The notes below the pieces were generated by a model. It saw nothing but the letters and a program-made list of their open reading frames with translations, had not been told where the DNA came from and ran no database searches. Position numbers and translations under genes: made by a program. A stretch of 10,426 nucleotides of DNA, taken from contig DOFS01000606.1 of the NCBI GenBank assembly GCA_003523945.1, positions 1 through 10,426 of the forward strand, written 5' to 3'. Within the stretch, counting starts at the first letter, position 1, and every line of letters starts with the position of its first letter. This DNA is from Nitrospiraceae bacterium (lineage in GTDB: Bacteria > Nitrospirota > Nitrospiria > Nitrospirales > UBA8639). Positions 1 to 6,806 of this stretch are shown in pieces.

Positions 1-1661
1 TGGGTGCCGATCTCTTCAATTCTTCCACGATTCATGACCACAATACGATCGGCATGTTGAATCGTAGACAAACGGTGCGCAATGATCAACGTTGTTCTGG
101 CTTTCACCAGGTTTGCCAGAGCTTTTTGCACAAGTTTTTCAGATTCCGAATCCAGAGAAGACGTTGCCTCATCCAAAATCAGTATCGGGGGATTCCGCAA
201 AATAGCCCGTGCAATGGCGAGCCGCTGACGTTGTCCACCCGATAGTCGTAGCCCATTTTCACCGACCATCGTATCCAGCCCTTGAGGGAGTCGTTCAATA
301 AATTCCCAGGCAAAGGCGGCACGAGCCGCCTCCATAACGGCCTCTTCGGTCGCGTCCGGACGGCCATAGGCAATATTATTTCTGATGGAATCATCGAATA
401 ACACGGTTTCTTGTGACACAATGCCAATTTGCCGTCTCAGAGAGGATCGATCAACCAGACGAATATCTTCACCATCAATTTTCACGGCTCCTTCCGTTGG
501 ACGGTAGAACCGTGGCACCAAACTCACTAACGTGGTTTTTCCACTCCCACTTGCCCCGACGAAGGCTATCACCTCCCCCGCCTTGACCGTGAAATTGATC
601 TGGTGCAAGGCCGGCTCGTCAGATCCTTCATACCGAAAATTGACACCCGAAAATTCCAAACTTTTCGTCATGGGCGGGAGGGTTTTTTTGCCTTCGTCTT
701 TTGTCAATTCGTTTTCTAAATCGAGAACTTTAAACACGCGCTGAGCCCCCGCCAGGGCCCGCTGAACGGACTCATTGGCCCCGGACATTTTTCGCAGCGG
801 GGCATACGCCATGAACATGGCAGCCAGGAATGAAAAGAACTCTCCAGGCTTCATCTCCCCGGCAATGACCAATCCCCCCCCATACCAGATTATAAAGGCT
901 ACTCCACAGACCCCAATCACTTCCAGGAGTGGAGAAGACATGGCCGAAGTTTGAGACGATTTCACTTTCGCCGAACGAAACGCTTGATTGGTCAGAGAAA
1001 ATCGTTGAGCCTCTTTTTCCTCCTGCCCATAGGCCTTCACAATCTTGATGCCGGAAAACGCCTCTTTTAACACGGAAGCCATTTTTCCAATGGATTCCTG
1101 GCCACGTTTTGAGAGCTTCCGAATCCGGCGACCGACCCGGATCAAGACCAACGAGGAAAGGGGCAACACCACCAAGACAATTGTCGCCAGTTTCCAATTT
1201 TGATAAAAGACGACGCCCAACATGGCTGCAAACGTTAAGCCCTGTTGAAAGATATCCTTCAAGACGCTGGGAATGGCATTCGCCATTTCGTTGACATCGC
1301 TAATCACTCTGGCCATCAACCGTCCTGAGGCATTCGCATCGTGAAAACGAATAGGCAGACGCACGATATGTACAAACAATTGTTGGCGGACATCAGACAC
1401 AAGCCAATGGCCCACATAACTCATCAGATAGCCTTGGCCATAGGCAAAGAGCGCTTTCAAAAGCGCGACACCCAGGACAGCCAACGGGAGAATTAACAAC
1501 ATGTCTCGATTGCGCTCAATAAAGATTCCATCCAGAACCGGTTGCACCAGCCAGGCATAGACCGCTGATAACCCTGCCACCCCGGCTGAACACAAAAACG
1601 CGCCAATCAGCCGCAAGCGGTATTCCTTCAGGTAAGTCACAATTCGCCAGAAGGTCTTCAT
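1..1661 (-). CDS. msbA: Lipid A export ABC transporter, ATP-binding/permease protein MsbA (3' end cut by window edge)
   Basis: Flips core-lipid A from the inner to the outer leaflet of the inner membrane, using ATP; it works as a homodimer. I translated 553 codons from the ATG at 1661; the stop lies beyond position 1, so perhaps 20-40 residues are missing compared with the usual length near 580-600. The N-terminal half has about six hydrophobic spans (roughly residues 17-40, 54-75, 140-155, 158-176, 246-268, 274-290). The nucleotide-binding domain has Walker A GASGSGKT at 369-376, a Q-loop in GIVSQET, the signature LSGGQ at 473-477, Walker B ILILDE at 493-498 and the H-loop histidine at 529. 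The start codon overlaps the lpxB stop as ATGA, which implies translational coupling. A run of eight G in the coding strand (874-881) encodes part of a glycine triplet at 261-263. A general multidrug ABC exporter is the alternative, but position after lpxB favours MsbA. Confidence 0.93.
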   Translation of the reverse strand, partial: MKTFWRIVTYLKEYRLRLIGAFLCSAGVAGLSAVYAWLVQPVLDGIFIERNRDMLLILPLAVLGVALLKALFAYGQGYLMSYVGHWLVSDVRQQLFVHIVRLPIRFHDANASGRLMARVISDVNEMANAIPSVLKDIFQQGLTFAAMLGVVFYQNWKLATIVLVVLPLSSLVLIRVGRRIRKLSKRGQESIGKMASVLKEAFSGIKIVKAYGQEEKEAQRFSLTNQAFRSAKVKSSQTSAMSSPLLEVIGVCGVAFIIWYGGGLVIAGEMKPGEFFSFLAAMFMAYAPLRKMSGANESVQRALAGAQRVFKVLDLENELTKDEGKKTLPPMTKSLEFSGVNFRYEGSDEPALHQINFTVKAGEVIAFVGASGSGKTTLVSLVPRFYRPTEGAVKIDGEDIRLVDRSSLRRQIGIVSQETVLFDDSIRNNIAYGRPDATEEAVMEAARAAFAWEFIERLPQGLDTMVGENGLRLSGGQRQRLAIARAILRNPPILILDEATSSLDSESEKLVQKALANLVKARTTLIIAHRLSTIQHADRIVVMNRGRIEEIGT

Positions 1662-2788
1662 CCCATCGCCTCAGTCAGAATGAACGCCGCAGCCCGCTTC
1701 GAGGCACCCGCCTCCCCCAATGAAGTCCGAATCGTGTGAAAAGCCTGGATCATGTCGTTTCGACGGCGAGCATCTTGTAAGATGTCGAGGGCTTCGTGAG
1801 CAATACCGTCCGGGGTCATACGATCCTGAATCAGCTCCGGAACAATTTCTTGACCGGCCAGAATATTCACTAAACTAATGTAGGGAATTTTAACCAGACG
1901 TTTGGCAATTTGATAGGTCAAGGGAGATGCCCGATAAACCACGACCATTGGCGTTCCAATCAGTGCTGCTTGCAGAGTCGCCGTACCAGAGGTCACCAGT
2001 AAAAGGTTTGAGGCCGCCATCACCTCATTGGGCCGACCTTTGACCACCTTCACCCCTGGCCCGAACGGTCTAAGAAGTTCATCCAGGACTGAATCGGACA
2101 GTGAATGGGCCTGGGCAAGAAGAACCTGAAGCCGAGGGTATCCACCACGAATTTGTTCAACCGACTTCAAGAAGGCCGGCAAAACCTCCCGAACTTCCCG
2201 AACACGACTTCCGGGCAAAAGGCCGATGACCAGGCCCTCTGTCTCTAACCCTAATTGTTGGCGCTCATGGGCGATATCGTAAGCAGGTTTCACTTCGTCC
2301 AATAACGGATGACCAACATACGTGCAGGCAATGCCCGCTTGGTGGAAATATGCTTCTTCAAAAGGAAGGATCGCCAGCACATGGCTGACCACTCTTCGAA
2401 TGAGCTTCACGCGACGGCTTCCCCATGCCCACACCTGAGGGGCAATATAATAGATAATCTTATGTGACCTATTCGCAATGGCCTTGGCCAAGCGAAGATT
2501 CAATCCCGGACTGTCTATGAGAATAATGGCATCAAACCGCTCATGTTGCAGGTAACGGCCAAGCGTTCGTAACGTCCTCCACCCCTGTATGAGTTGCCGG
2601 AATCCCGGAACGCCCATGGCATCGACCCGTGTTACATGAGGAAGAAGCGAGACCCCGGCTGCTAACATCTGACTGCCTCCCACACCGATTAACTCCACAT
2701 CGGGATTCAGGTCACGAAGCGCTATGGCTAAGTGCGCTCCGTGAATATCGCCAGATGTTTCACCGGTGACTAAGAAAATTTTTGGCAT
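1658..2788 (-). CDS. lpxB: Lipid-A-disaccharide synthase LpxB
   Basis: Joins UDP-2,3-diacylglucosamine and 2,3-diacylglucosamine-1-phosphate (lipid X) to the beta-1,6 disaccharide of lipid A, releasing UDP; peripheral inner-membrane enzyme of glycosyltransferase family 19. The 376-residue protein has the usual length. It begins with the family motif GETSGDIHGA (residues 9-18), then IDSPG around 91-95, APQVWAWG at 116-123, the LPGSR loop at 191-195 and SGTATLQAAL at 267-276, followed by the conserved stretch around YISLVNIL (303-310). The ATG at 2788 sits right before the first beta strand, so no other start is likely; its Shine-Dalgarno sequence is weak (GGTAGAG). The stop TGA overlaps the msbA ATG. 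Upstream, 48 bases separate it from the dehydrogenase gene, and that gap holds a terminator-like hairpin. It uses the product of LpxI encoded two genes upstream. Confidence 0.96.
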   Translation of the reverse strand: MPKIFLVTGETSGDIHGAHLAIALRDLNPDVELIGVGGSQMLAAGVSLLPHVTRVDAMGVPGFRQLIQGWRTLRTLGRYLQHERFDAIILIDSPGLNLRLAKAIANRSHKIIYYIAPQVWAWGSRRVKLIRRVVSHVLAILPFEEAYFHQAGIACTYVGHPLLDEVKPAYDIAHERQQLGLETEGLVIGLLPGSRVREVREVLPAFLKSVEQIRGGYPRLQVLLAQAHSLSDSVLDELLRPFGPGVKVVKGRPNEVMAASNLLLVTSGTATLQAALIGTPMVVVYRASPLTYQIAKRLVKIPYISLVNILAGQEIVPELIQDRMTPDGIAHEALDILQDARRRNDMIQAFHTIRTSLGEAGASKRAAAFILTEAMG

Positions 2789-2816
2789 CGAGACTCTACC
2801 AGACCACCCGTGGCGG

Positions 2817-2838
2817 AAAACCGGCCCGGATGCCGGTT
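2817..2838 (-). terminator. Terminator- or attenuator-like hairpin between the dehydrogenase gene and lpxB
   Basis: On the minus strand AACCGGC, loop ATCCGG, GCCGGTT forms a perfect 7-bp stem with a 6-base loop and runs into TTTT followed by CC. The stem begins inside the TAA stop codon of the dehydrogenase gene. The T tract is short, so I expect partial termination or an mRNA-stabilising 3' structure, with lpxB and msbA still transcribed by read-through. Confidence 0.4.
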
Positions 2839-3793
2839 ACGATGGCTTGGGCCCGGCATGTTGTTGGATGAGCGAGACAACTTGGGTGGCAACTCGCAGG
2901 GCTTCCACCCCTTCTTCCCCAGAGACGCCTCGGACCGAAGCCTTCCCCAGAATCGATTGAATGAAACAGCCCAATTCACGAGTCAGGGCATCTCCTTCAT
3001 CACCTTTGATATGTTGCGATTCAACCTCAAATGTTCCATCCTCTAAACTTTTCCGAGTATTGATCACCCCTTCTTTTCCACCGAAATCGACCGAGAGATA
3101 GCGATCGCGTTGATACACTCGGATCTTTCGAAGTCGTCCGGTCGAGATTCGACTGGCAGTCAAATTCGCCAGACACCCGCTCTCAAAGAGAATCCGCACA
3201 TTGGCAATATCCGGAAGATCCGTAAACACAGGCATTCCTCTCGCCTCCACCTGCAGGATTGGGCCCAACCCCAATGATAACAACAAATCCAAATCATGAA
3301 TCATGAGATCCCGCACCACGTCGACATCTGTCCCCCTCGGCTGAAAAGGACTCAGGCGGTGACATTCAATAAAACCAGGCTGACTCACCAGAGGACGCAT
3401 TACTTCCACAATCGGATTAAACCGTTCAACATGCCCAACCTGAAGTATCCGCCCCCGGACTTTGGCCAGTTCGACCAACTGCTCACCTTCCCACACATGG
3501 CTGGCAATGGGCTTTTCGACGAGAACATGGCATCCGCGCTCCAAACAGGTCGTAACCACAGCGCAATGCGCCGAGGTCGGGACCGCCACACTCACCGCAT
3601 CCACCAGAGCCAGCAGCTTATCTAAGTCCTGGAACGATGCGACTCCACATTCGTCGGCAACCACTTGCCCACGCGACGCATCGGCATCGCAGACTCCAAC
3701 CAATGTCGCAGAAGGTAGGGTTCCATAAATGCGAGCATGATGTCGGCCTAAATGCCCAACACCAATCACCCCGACTCGTAAAGATTGTGTCAT
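2837..3793 (-). CDS. Gfo/Idh/MocA-family NAD(P)-dependent oxidoreductase, probable GnnA-type UDP-GlcNAc 3-dehydrogenase
   Basis: A 318-residue member of the Gfo/Idh/MocA family. The N-terminal Rossmann fold starts with VGVIGVGHLGRHHARIY, carrying GxGxxG at 11-16; VEKP at 92-95 contains the family's conserved EKP lysine, VGHVERFNP lies at 119-127, and IHDLDLLL at 165-172 carries the usual histidine near the sugar. In Acidithiobacillus and Leptospira the family member GnnA oxidises the 3-OH of UDP-GlcNAc; GnnB then transaminates it to UDP-GlcNAc3N, giving amide-linked lipid A. Position inside an lpx cluster and the GHxERFNP motif fit GnnA, but no gnnB partner is present here, so the substrate is inferred. 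I chose the ATG at 3793 because the Rossmann strand starts seven codons later; it lacks a clear Shine-Dalgarno sequence, and a GTG in frame at 3862 would add 23 residues of low family likeness. Other possible roles are other nucleotide-sugar dehydrogenations. Confidence 0.85.
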   Translation of the reverse strand: MTQSLRVGVIGVGHLGRHHARIYGTLPSATLVGVCDADASRGQVVADECGVASFQDLDKLLALVDAVSVAVPTSAHCAVVTTCLERGCHVLVEKPIASHVWEGEQLVELAKVRGRILQVGHVERFNPIVEVMRPLVSQPGFIECHRLSPFQPRGTDVDVVRDLMIHDLDLLLSLGLGPILQVEARGMPVFTDLPDIANVRILFESGCLANLTASRISTGRLRKIRVYQRDRYLSVDFGGKEGVINTRKSLEDGTFEVESQHIKGDEGDALTRELGCFIQSILGKASVRGVSGEEGVEALRVATQVVSLIQQHAGPKPS

Positions 3794-3865
3794 GTAGGAT
3801 TGGGTCGTGGCTGAATAGGGGAACAGAGACAACGATTCTGGGAATACCACACGAAACCCCACACC

Positions 3866-3880
3866 CGGGGAATCATCCCG
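3866..3880 (-). other. Small hairpin directly after the lpxI stop codon
   Basis: On the minus strand, straight after the TAA of lpxI, GGGA and TCCC pair around a TGAT loop, with an outer C-G pair reached across a bulged C. The stem is short and there is no T tract. It lies in the 87-base gap between lpxI and the dehydrogenase gene, which otherwise shows nothing recognisable. Weak on its own; listed because similar hairpins sit at other stop codons of this operon. Confidence 0.2.
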
Positions 3881-4750
3881 TTAGCGTGGAGGAGCATCGG
3901 AAGATCCGGCCTGCTGGACAAGGCCTGTGGGAGCGATACCAACAATCGCGATCCCCGCTGTTTTGGCATTCGCACACATCTCATCTCGATCAAGAACGAC
4001 AGTTCGGCCGGCTTCAATCGCAAGAACGGTAGCCTTCACCGCAACCATGGACTGAATGGTTTGAGGGCCGACAGCGGGCAAATCAAACCGAAGGTCTTGA
4101 TGAGGCTTCGTTCGTTTGACCACCACGGTTCCCTTGCCACCAAGGGTCCCACCACGAGTAATCGTCCCATCCGTTCCCTCAACGGCTTCGACGGCGACAA
4201 TCACCCGATTTTTCACCACCACACATTGCCCAATATCTAACGCCCCCAAGGTTGCCAGGGTGTCCCAACCAAATTGAATATCCTCCCACTCTTTGCTAGT
4301 GGGTTTCCGGTAGGCAAGATTGCCTTCTTGCGCCAGGATTCCCTCCAGGCCAAACGTGGACTCCCGAATCTGAATCCCTTCCCGCTCTAATTCTCCGGCA
4401 ACCGCTCTGAGAATCGCATCGTCCTTCCAGTGTTTTAATCGGCTAAAAATCGCTAAGGCCCGAAGGTCCGGTCGAAGTGCCGTAAAGACATGCGTTTTGT
4501 GGATTCCCCCTAACATGACAGCCTGGTGGATGCCATCACCCTTTAATGCCGCCAAGGCCTTGCTAAATTGCCCGACTTTGAGCCAATAAATTCGATCAAC
4601 ATGGGATTCAAGTTCCGGTAGGGTCTCACCCACATGTGCGATGGCAGATACTGAATATCCTAACCGACGGACATTTTCGGCAAAAATGATCGGAAAACGG
4701 CCGTTGCCCGCAATGAGCCCAATCCTCTCATCTCGGCCCGCAGAAATCAT
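3881..4750 (-). CDS. lpxI: UDP-2,3-diacylglucosamine pyrophosphatase LpxI
   Basis: Cleaves UDP-2,3-diacylglucosamine to lipid X (2,3-diacylglucosamine-1-phosphate) and UMP, supplying LpxB; it replaces LpxH found in most gamma- and beta-proteobacteria and is unrelated to it (formerly DUF1009). The 289-residue protein shows the N-terminal RIGLIAGNGRFPI motif, AVMLGGIHKT in the middle, and the C-terminal domain with the RFDLPAVGPQTI motif, whose aspartate (residue 223 from this start) matches the catalytic aspartate described for Caulobacter LpxI. The ATG at 4750 places the first motif nine codons in; a GTG at 4759 in the same frame is an equally weak alternative start (292 residues). Neither has a good Shine-Dalgarno sequence; 27 bases separate the ATG from the lpxA stop, suggesting coupled translation. 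The final ten residues are poorly conserved tail. Confidence 0.94.
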   Translation of the reverse strand: MISAGRDERIGLIAGNGRFPIIFAENVRRLGYSVSAIAHVGETLPELESHVDRIYWLKVGQFSKALAALKGDGIHQAVMLGGIHKTHVFTALRPDLRALAIFSRLKHWKDDAILRAVAGELEREGIQIRESTFGLEGILAQEGNLAYRKPTSKEWEDIQFGWDTLATLGALDIGQCVVVKNRVIVAVEAVEGTDGTITRGGTLGGKGTVVVKRTKPHQDLRFDLPAVGPQTIQSMVAVKATVLAIEAGRTVVLDRDEMCANAKTAGIAIVGIAPTGLVQQAGSSDAPPR

Positions 4751-4777
4751 ACCCGACACACCAAGGCAACCGCGACT

Positions 4778-5587
4778 TCACTCCTCGTCATCATCCAACT
4801 CCCGAGAGGCAACTTGGCAAATGCCGCGACTGGTACTTTCTAAGAAGGTGAGTAACGTCATGACATCGGTACTTTCACCATACTCGTTACGAGCCAGTTT
4901 AATGGCTTCCTGAAGACGATGGCCCTGTCGAAATAGGAGGTCAAATGCGGCTTTCAAGGTATTCATGCGCGCTCCGGAAAACCCATGGCGCCTCAAAGCG
5001 ATCGTATTCAACCCAAACATTTGTGCACGATACCCTCCGGCCGCACGAACAAACGGCGGAACATCCCGTCCTAAGGCAGAACACCCCCCCACCATCGCAT
5101 ATTCACCGATCCGGACATATTGGTGCACCCCGACCAGGCCTCCAATCACCACAAAATTTCCGACAGAGACGTGGCCGGCCAAATTCGCGGCATTGGCCAT
5201 CACAATATGATTTCCCAGCTCGCAATCATGAGCCACGTGGGTATAGGCCATGAGGAAATTATGGTGACCGATCCTGGTCATTCCGCTTCCAAAGGCGGTA
5301 CCACGATTAATCGTCACATTCTCACGAACAATATTATGATCCCCGATACAGACCTTCGTCGGCTCATCTTTATATTGTAAATGCTGCGGGGGGGTGCCAA
5401 TGGACACAAATGGAAAAAACCGGCAACGCCGGCCAATGTCCGTATGTCCCTCCACACACACATGCGCCACTAATTCCGTTTGATCCCCAATGGTGACATG
5501 TTCACCCACGACACAATAGGGCCCGATCACGACATCTTCTCCAACTGTCGCTTTGGGATGGACAATCGCTGTGGGATGAATATTCAT
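4778..5587 (-). CDS. lpxA: Acyl-[ACP]-UDP-N-acetylglucosamine O- (or N-) acyltransferase LpxA
   Basis: First step of lipid A synthesis: transfers an R-3-hydroxyacyl chain from ACP to the 3-position of UDP-GlcNAc (or UDP-GlcNAc3N); cytoplasmic homotrimer. The 269-residue protein has left-handed beta-helix hexapeptide repeats over about residues 1-185 and a helical C-terminal domain. Visible motifs, numbered from the ATG, are INRGT (93-97), THVAHDC (116-122) with the expected catalytic histidine at 120, and VHQY (154-157). By eye-alignment the E. coli ruler residue Gly173 is still a glycine (168), consistent with a chain around C12-C14. The E. coli QDLKY segment reads QHLQY here (68-72), so Lys76 is replaced by Gln71. 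ATG 5587 was chosen over the adjacent TTG at 5590; GAGAA stands upstream. The acidic tail ELDDDEE is unusual. Two G/C runs of seven lie inside the gene. Confidence 0.96.
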   Translation of the reverse strand: MNIHPTAIVHPKATVGEDVVIGPYCVVGEHVTIGDQTELVAHVCVEGHTDIGRRCRFFPFVSIGTPPQHLQYKDEPTKVCIGDHNIVRENVTINRGTAFGSGMTRIGHHNFLMAYTHVAHDCELGNHIVMANAANLAGHVSVGNFVVIGGLVGVHQYVRIGEYAMVGGCSALGRDVPPFVRAAGGYRAQMFGLNTIALRRHGFSGARMNTLKAAFDLLFRQGHRLQEAIKLARNEYGESTDVMTLLTFLESTSRGICQVASRELDDDEE

Positions 5588-5632
5588 CAAATTCTCACTT
5601 TATACGTTGAAAATATTTGTCAAGCCAGACTT

Positions 5633-5656
5633 CGCGCAACGACCCTGTTGATCGCG
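5633..5656 (-). other. Bulged hairpin just after the fabZ stop codon
   Basis: On the minus strand CGCG-AT-CAAC pairs with GTTG-CGCG across an AGGGTC loop: two 4-bp helices separated by a 2-base bulge, starting one base after the fabZ TAG. No T tract follows, so termination is unlikely; RNA processing or 3'-end protection is possible. The rest of the 70-base gap before lpxA is AT-rich without a confident promoter. Confidence 0.25.
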
Positions 5657-5657
5657 G

Positions 5658-6113
5658 CTAGGTCTCACTTCCTTCGACTCTGACCATCGCGGTCATTTCA
5701 GCCTCACAGACCAAGGAGTCCTCGACCAGGATCTTTCCGGCCATCTTCCAGAATGGATCTTTTCGTCGAATCACCTCGACCTCCACACGCAATTGATCCC
5801 CCGGGACGACCGGTCGACGGAACTTCGCTTTTTCAATTCCGGTCAGAAAAACCGTGGGGCGGCCAGTCCCCATGGCCGTTTTTCTAGCCAAGACCCCGCC
5901 AACCTGTGCCATGACTTCCAACAATAACACTCCCGGCATAATGGGATGCCCGGGGAAATGCCCTTGAAAAAACTGCTCATTAACCGTGACATTTTTTATG
6001 CCCACAATCCGCGTGGCCTCTTCGATTTCAAGGATCCGATCCACTAATAGGAAGGGATACCTGTGCGGAAGCAGTGCCTGAATGTGGAGAACATCTAACT
6101 CGCCCTCAGCCAT
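5658..6113 (-). CDS. fabZ: 3-hydroxyacyl-[acyl-carrier-protein] dehydratase FabZ
   Basis: Dehydrates R-3-hydroxyacyl-ACP to trans-2-enoyl-ACP in fatty acid elongation; cytoplasmic hot-dog fold. It shares the 3-hydroxyacyl-ACP pool with LpxA, which explains the fixed neighbourhood. The 151-residue product has the typical length and motifs: LLPHRYPFLLVDRI at 14-27, FQGHFPGHPIMPG at 49-61 with the catalytic histidine at 52, and GVLLLEVMAQ at 61-70 with the catalytic glutamate at 66. I chose ATG 6113 because AAAGGG lies six bases upstream (6120-6125); a GTG at 6146 in frame would add 11 unconserved residues. A 17-codon reading frame (6106-6159) ends in a TGA that overlaps the fabZ start (ATGGCTGA). 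In most genomes lpxD lies just upstream of fabZ; here skp does. Confidence 0.95.
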   Translation of the reverse strand: MAEGELDVLHIQALLPHRYPFLLVDRILEIEEATRIVGIKNVTVNEQFFQGHFPGHPIMPGVLLLEVMAQVGGVLARKTAMGTGRPTVFLTGIEKAKFRRPVVPGDQLRVEVEVIRRKDPFWKMAGKILVEDSLVCEAEMTAMVRVEGSET

Positions 6114-6119
6114 ATTGGA

Positions 6120-6125
6120 CCCTTT
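6120..6125 (-). promoter_or_regulatory. Ribosome binding site that fixes the fabZ start
   Basis: AAAGGG on the minus strand, six bases before the ATG at 6113. The longer GTG frame start at 6146 has no comparable site, so the shorter protein is preferred. Confidence 0.6.
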
Positions 6126-6170
6126 CTCTCTGAATTTCCCAGGCACGCATGGCCGTCATGAGGCGAACTT

Positions 6171-6188
6171 CCCCCTGAAACTAGGGGG
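6171..6188 (-). other. GC-rich hairpin over the skp stop codon
   Basis: On the minus strand CCCCCT, loop AGTTTC, AGGGGG gives a perfect 6-bp stem with five G-C pairs and a 6-base loop. The TAG stop of the skp-like gene lies across the stem-loop boundary. AAGTT follows, so there is no T tract for intrinsic termination. It stands where lpxD would normally begin and could separate bamA-skp expression from fabZ and the lpx genes, for example as an RNase-resistant 3' end. Confidence 0.4.
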
Positions 6189-6756
6189 TACTGACTTCAC
6201 GACTTCCCTGATCCAGTGCCTGAATGACATCGGTGGAAATATCGAGCCCCGCTTCATAAAACAAGGTTCCTGAATTGACCCCGTACTCAAGGACCAGGCC
6301 CAAACCCCGTTCCGCGGCAACGTCTGTCACAACCTTCTGCACCTGGAGACGAAATTCGTTTTGCAATTCCCGTTGCTTCTCCTGGACTTCCCGGTTTAAA
6401 TCGGCAACTTTTTGTTGATATCCTGCCATTTTTTCTCTGAATTGTTCTTCCTTCCGATCCCTGGCCTCCTGGCTCAATACCGTGCTTTGCGCCATCAATT
6501 CACTTTCCAGCTTTCGTAATTCCTTTTGCTCCAATTCCACAAGCGTCTGTCGATCCTTCATGAACGCATTTAACGTGTCCGATAGCCGTTTTCCTTTGAC
6601 CGTTTCCGCCAATATTCGTTGAGGATCCACGACACCAACGGGGAGATCCGAGGGATTGCTTGGCCCCATGGCCGCACACCCCCAAGCAAGACTCAGGACC
6701 AGACTCCCCATTGCCAGCCACCTGGGGAGGCTTCCGGCACATACTTTCCTTCTCAT
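6181..6756 (-). CDS. Skp/OmpH-family periplasmic chaperone, possibly lipid-anchored
   Basis: Skp/OmpH proteins hold unfolded outer-membrane proteins in the periplasm on their way to BamA, encoded just upstream. The 191-residue product has a basic N-terminus, a hydrophobic stretch (about 13-26) and then the family opening VGVVDPQRIL (40-49). A long charged helix rich in E, K, Q and R (about 65-140) fits the coiled-coil tentacles of Skp, and a short C-terminal beta part (GLGLVLEYG, 151-159) closes the core. The sequence LAWGC ends at Cys27, resembling a lipobox although Trp at -2 is unusual; cleavage by signal peptidase I is the alternative. I chose ATG 6756 because AGGAGA lies six bases upstream; an in-frame ATG at 6780 lacks such a site. 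The low conservation of the family means function is assigned from coiled coil, signal and context. Confidence 0.85.
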   Translation of the reverse strand: MRRKVCAGSLPRWLAMGSLVLSLAWGCAAMGPSNPSDLPVGVVDPQRILAETVKGKRLSDTLNAFMKDRQTLVELEQKELRKLESELMAQSTVLSQEARDRKEEQFREKMAGYQQKVADLNREVQEKQRELQNEFRLQVQKVVTDVAAERGLGLVLEYGVNSGTLFYEAGLDISTDVIQALDQGSREVSTP

Positions 6757-6762
6757 ATGTTC

Positions 6763-6768
6763 TCTCCT
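6763..6768 (-). promoter_or_regulatory. Strong ribosome binding site that fixes the skp start
   Basis: AGGAGA on the minus strand, six bases before the ATG at 6756. It lies inside the reading frame that would start at the ATG at 6780, so the shorter start, which also gives a compact signal peptide, is preferred. Confidence 0.7.
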
Positions 6769-6806
6769 ACGCTTCACCATGACGCCTGTTCTTTTTTGGA
6801 ACCCGT

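Noticed and set aside
772..1197. 141-codon minus-strand frame inside msbA
   Set aside because: It is out of frame with msbA, whose own frame is continuous there and encodes the conserved transmembrane region; the shadow product has no family features.
3794..3862. N-terminal extension of the dehydrogenase from GTG 3862
   Set aside because: The added residues precede the Rossmann fold without family likeness, and the 87-base gap is more simply untranslated.
3637..4032. 131-codon plus-strand frame antisense to the dehydrogenase gene and lpxI
   Set aside because: It lies opposite two well-supported genes, has low-complexity His/Arg-rich composition typical of shadow frames and no ribosome binding site.
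5599..5623. TTGACA and TATAAA on the minus strand just before lpxA
   Set aside because: The two boxes are only 13 bases apart, too close for a sigma-70 promoter, and no suitable -35 box exists at 16-18 bases from TATAAA.
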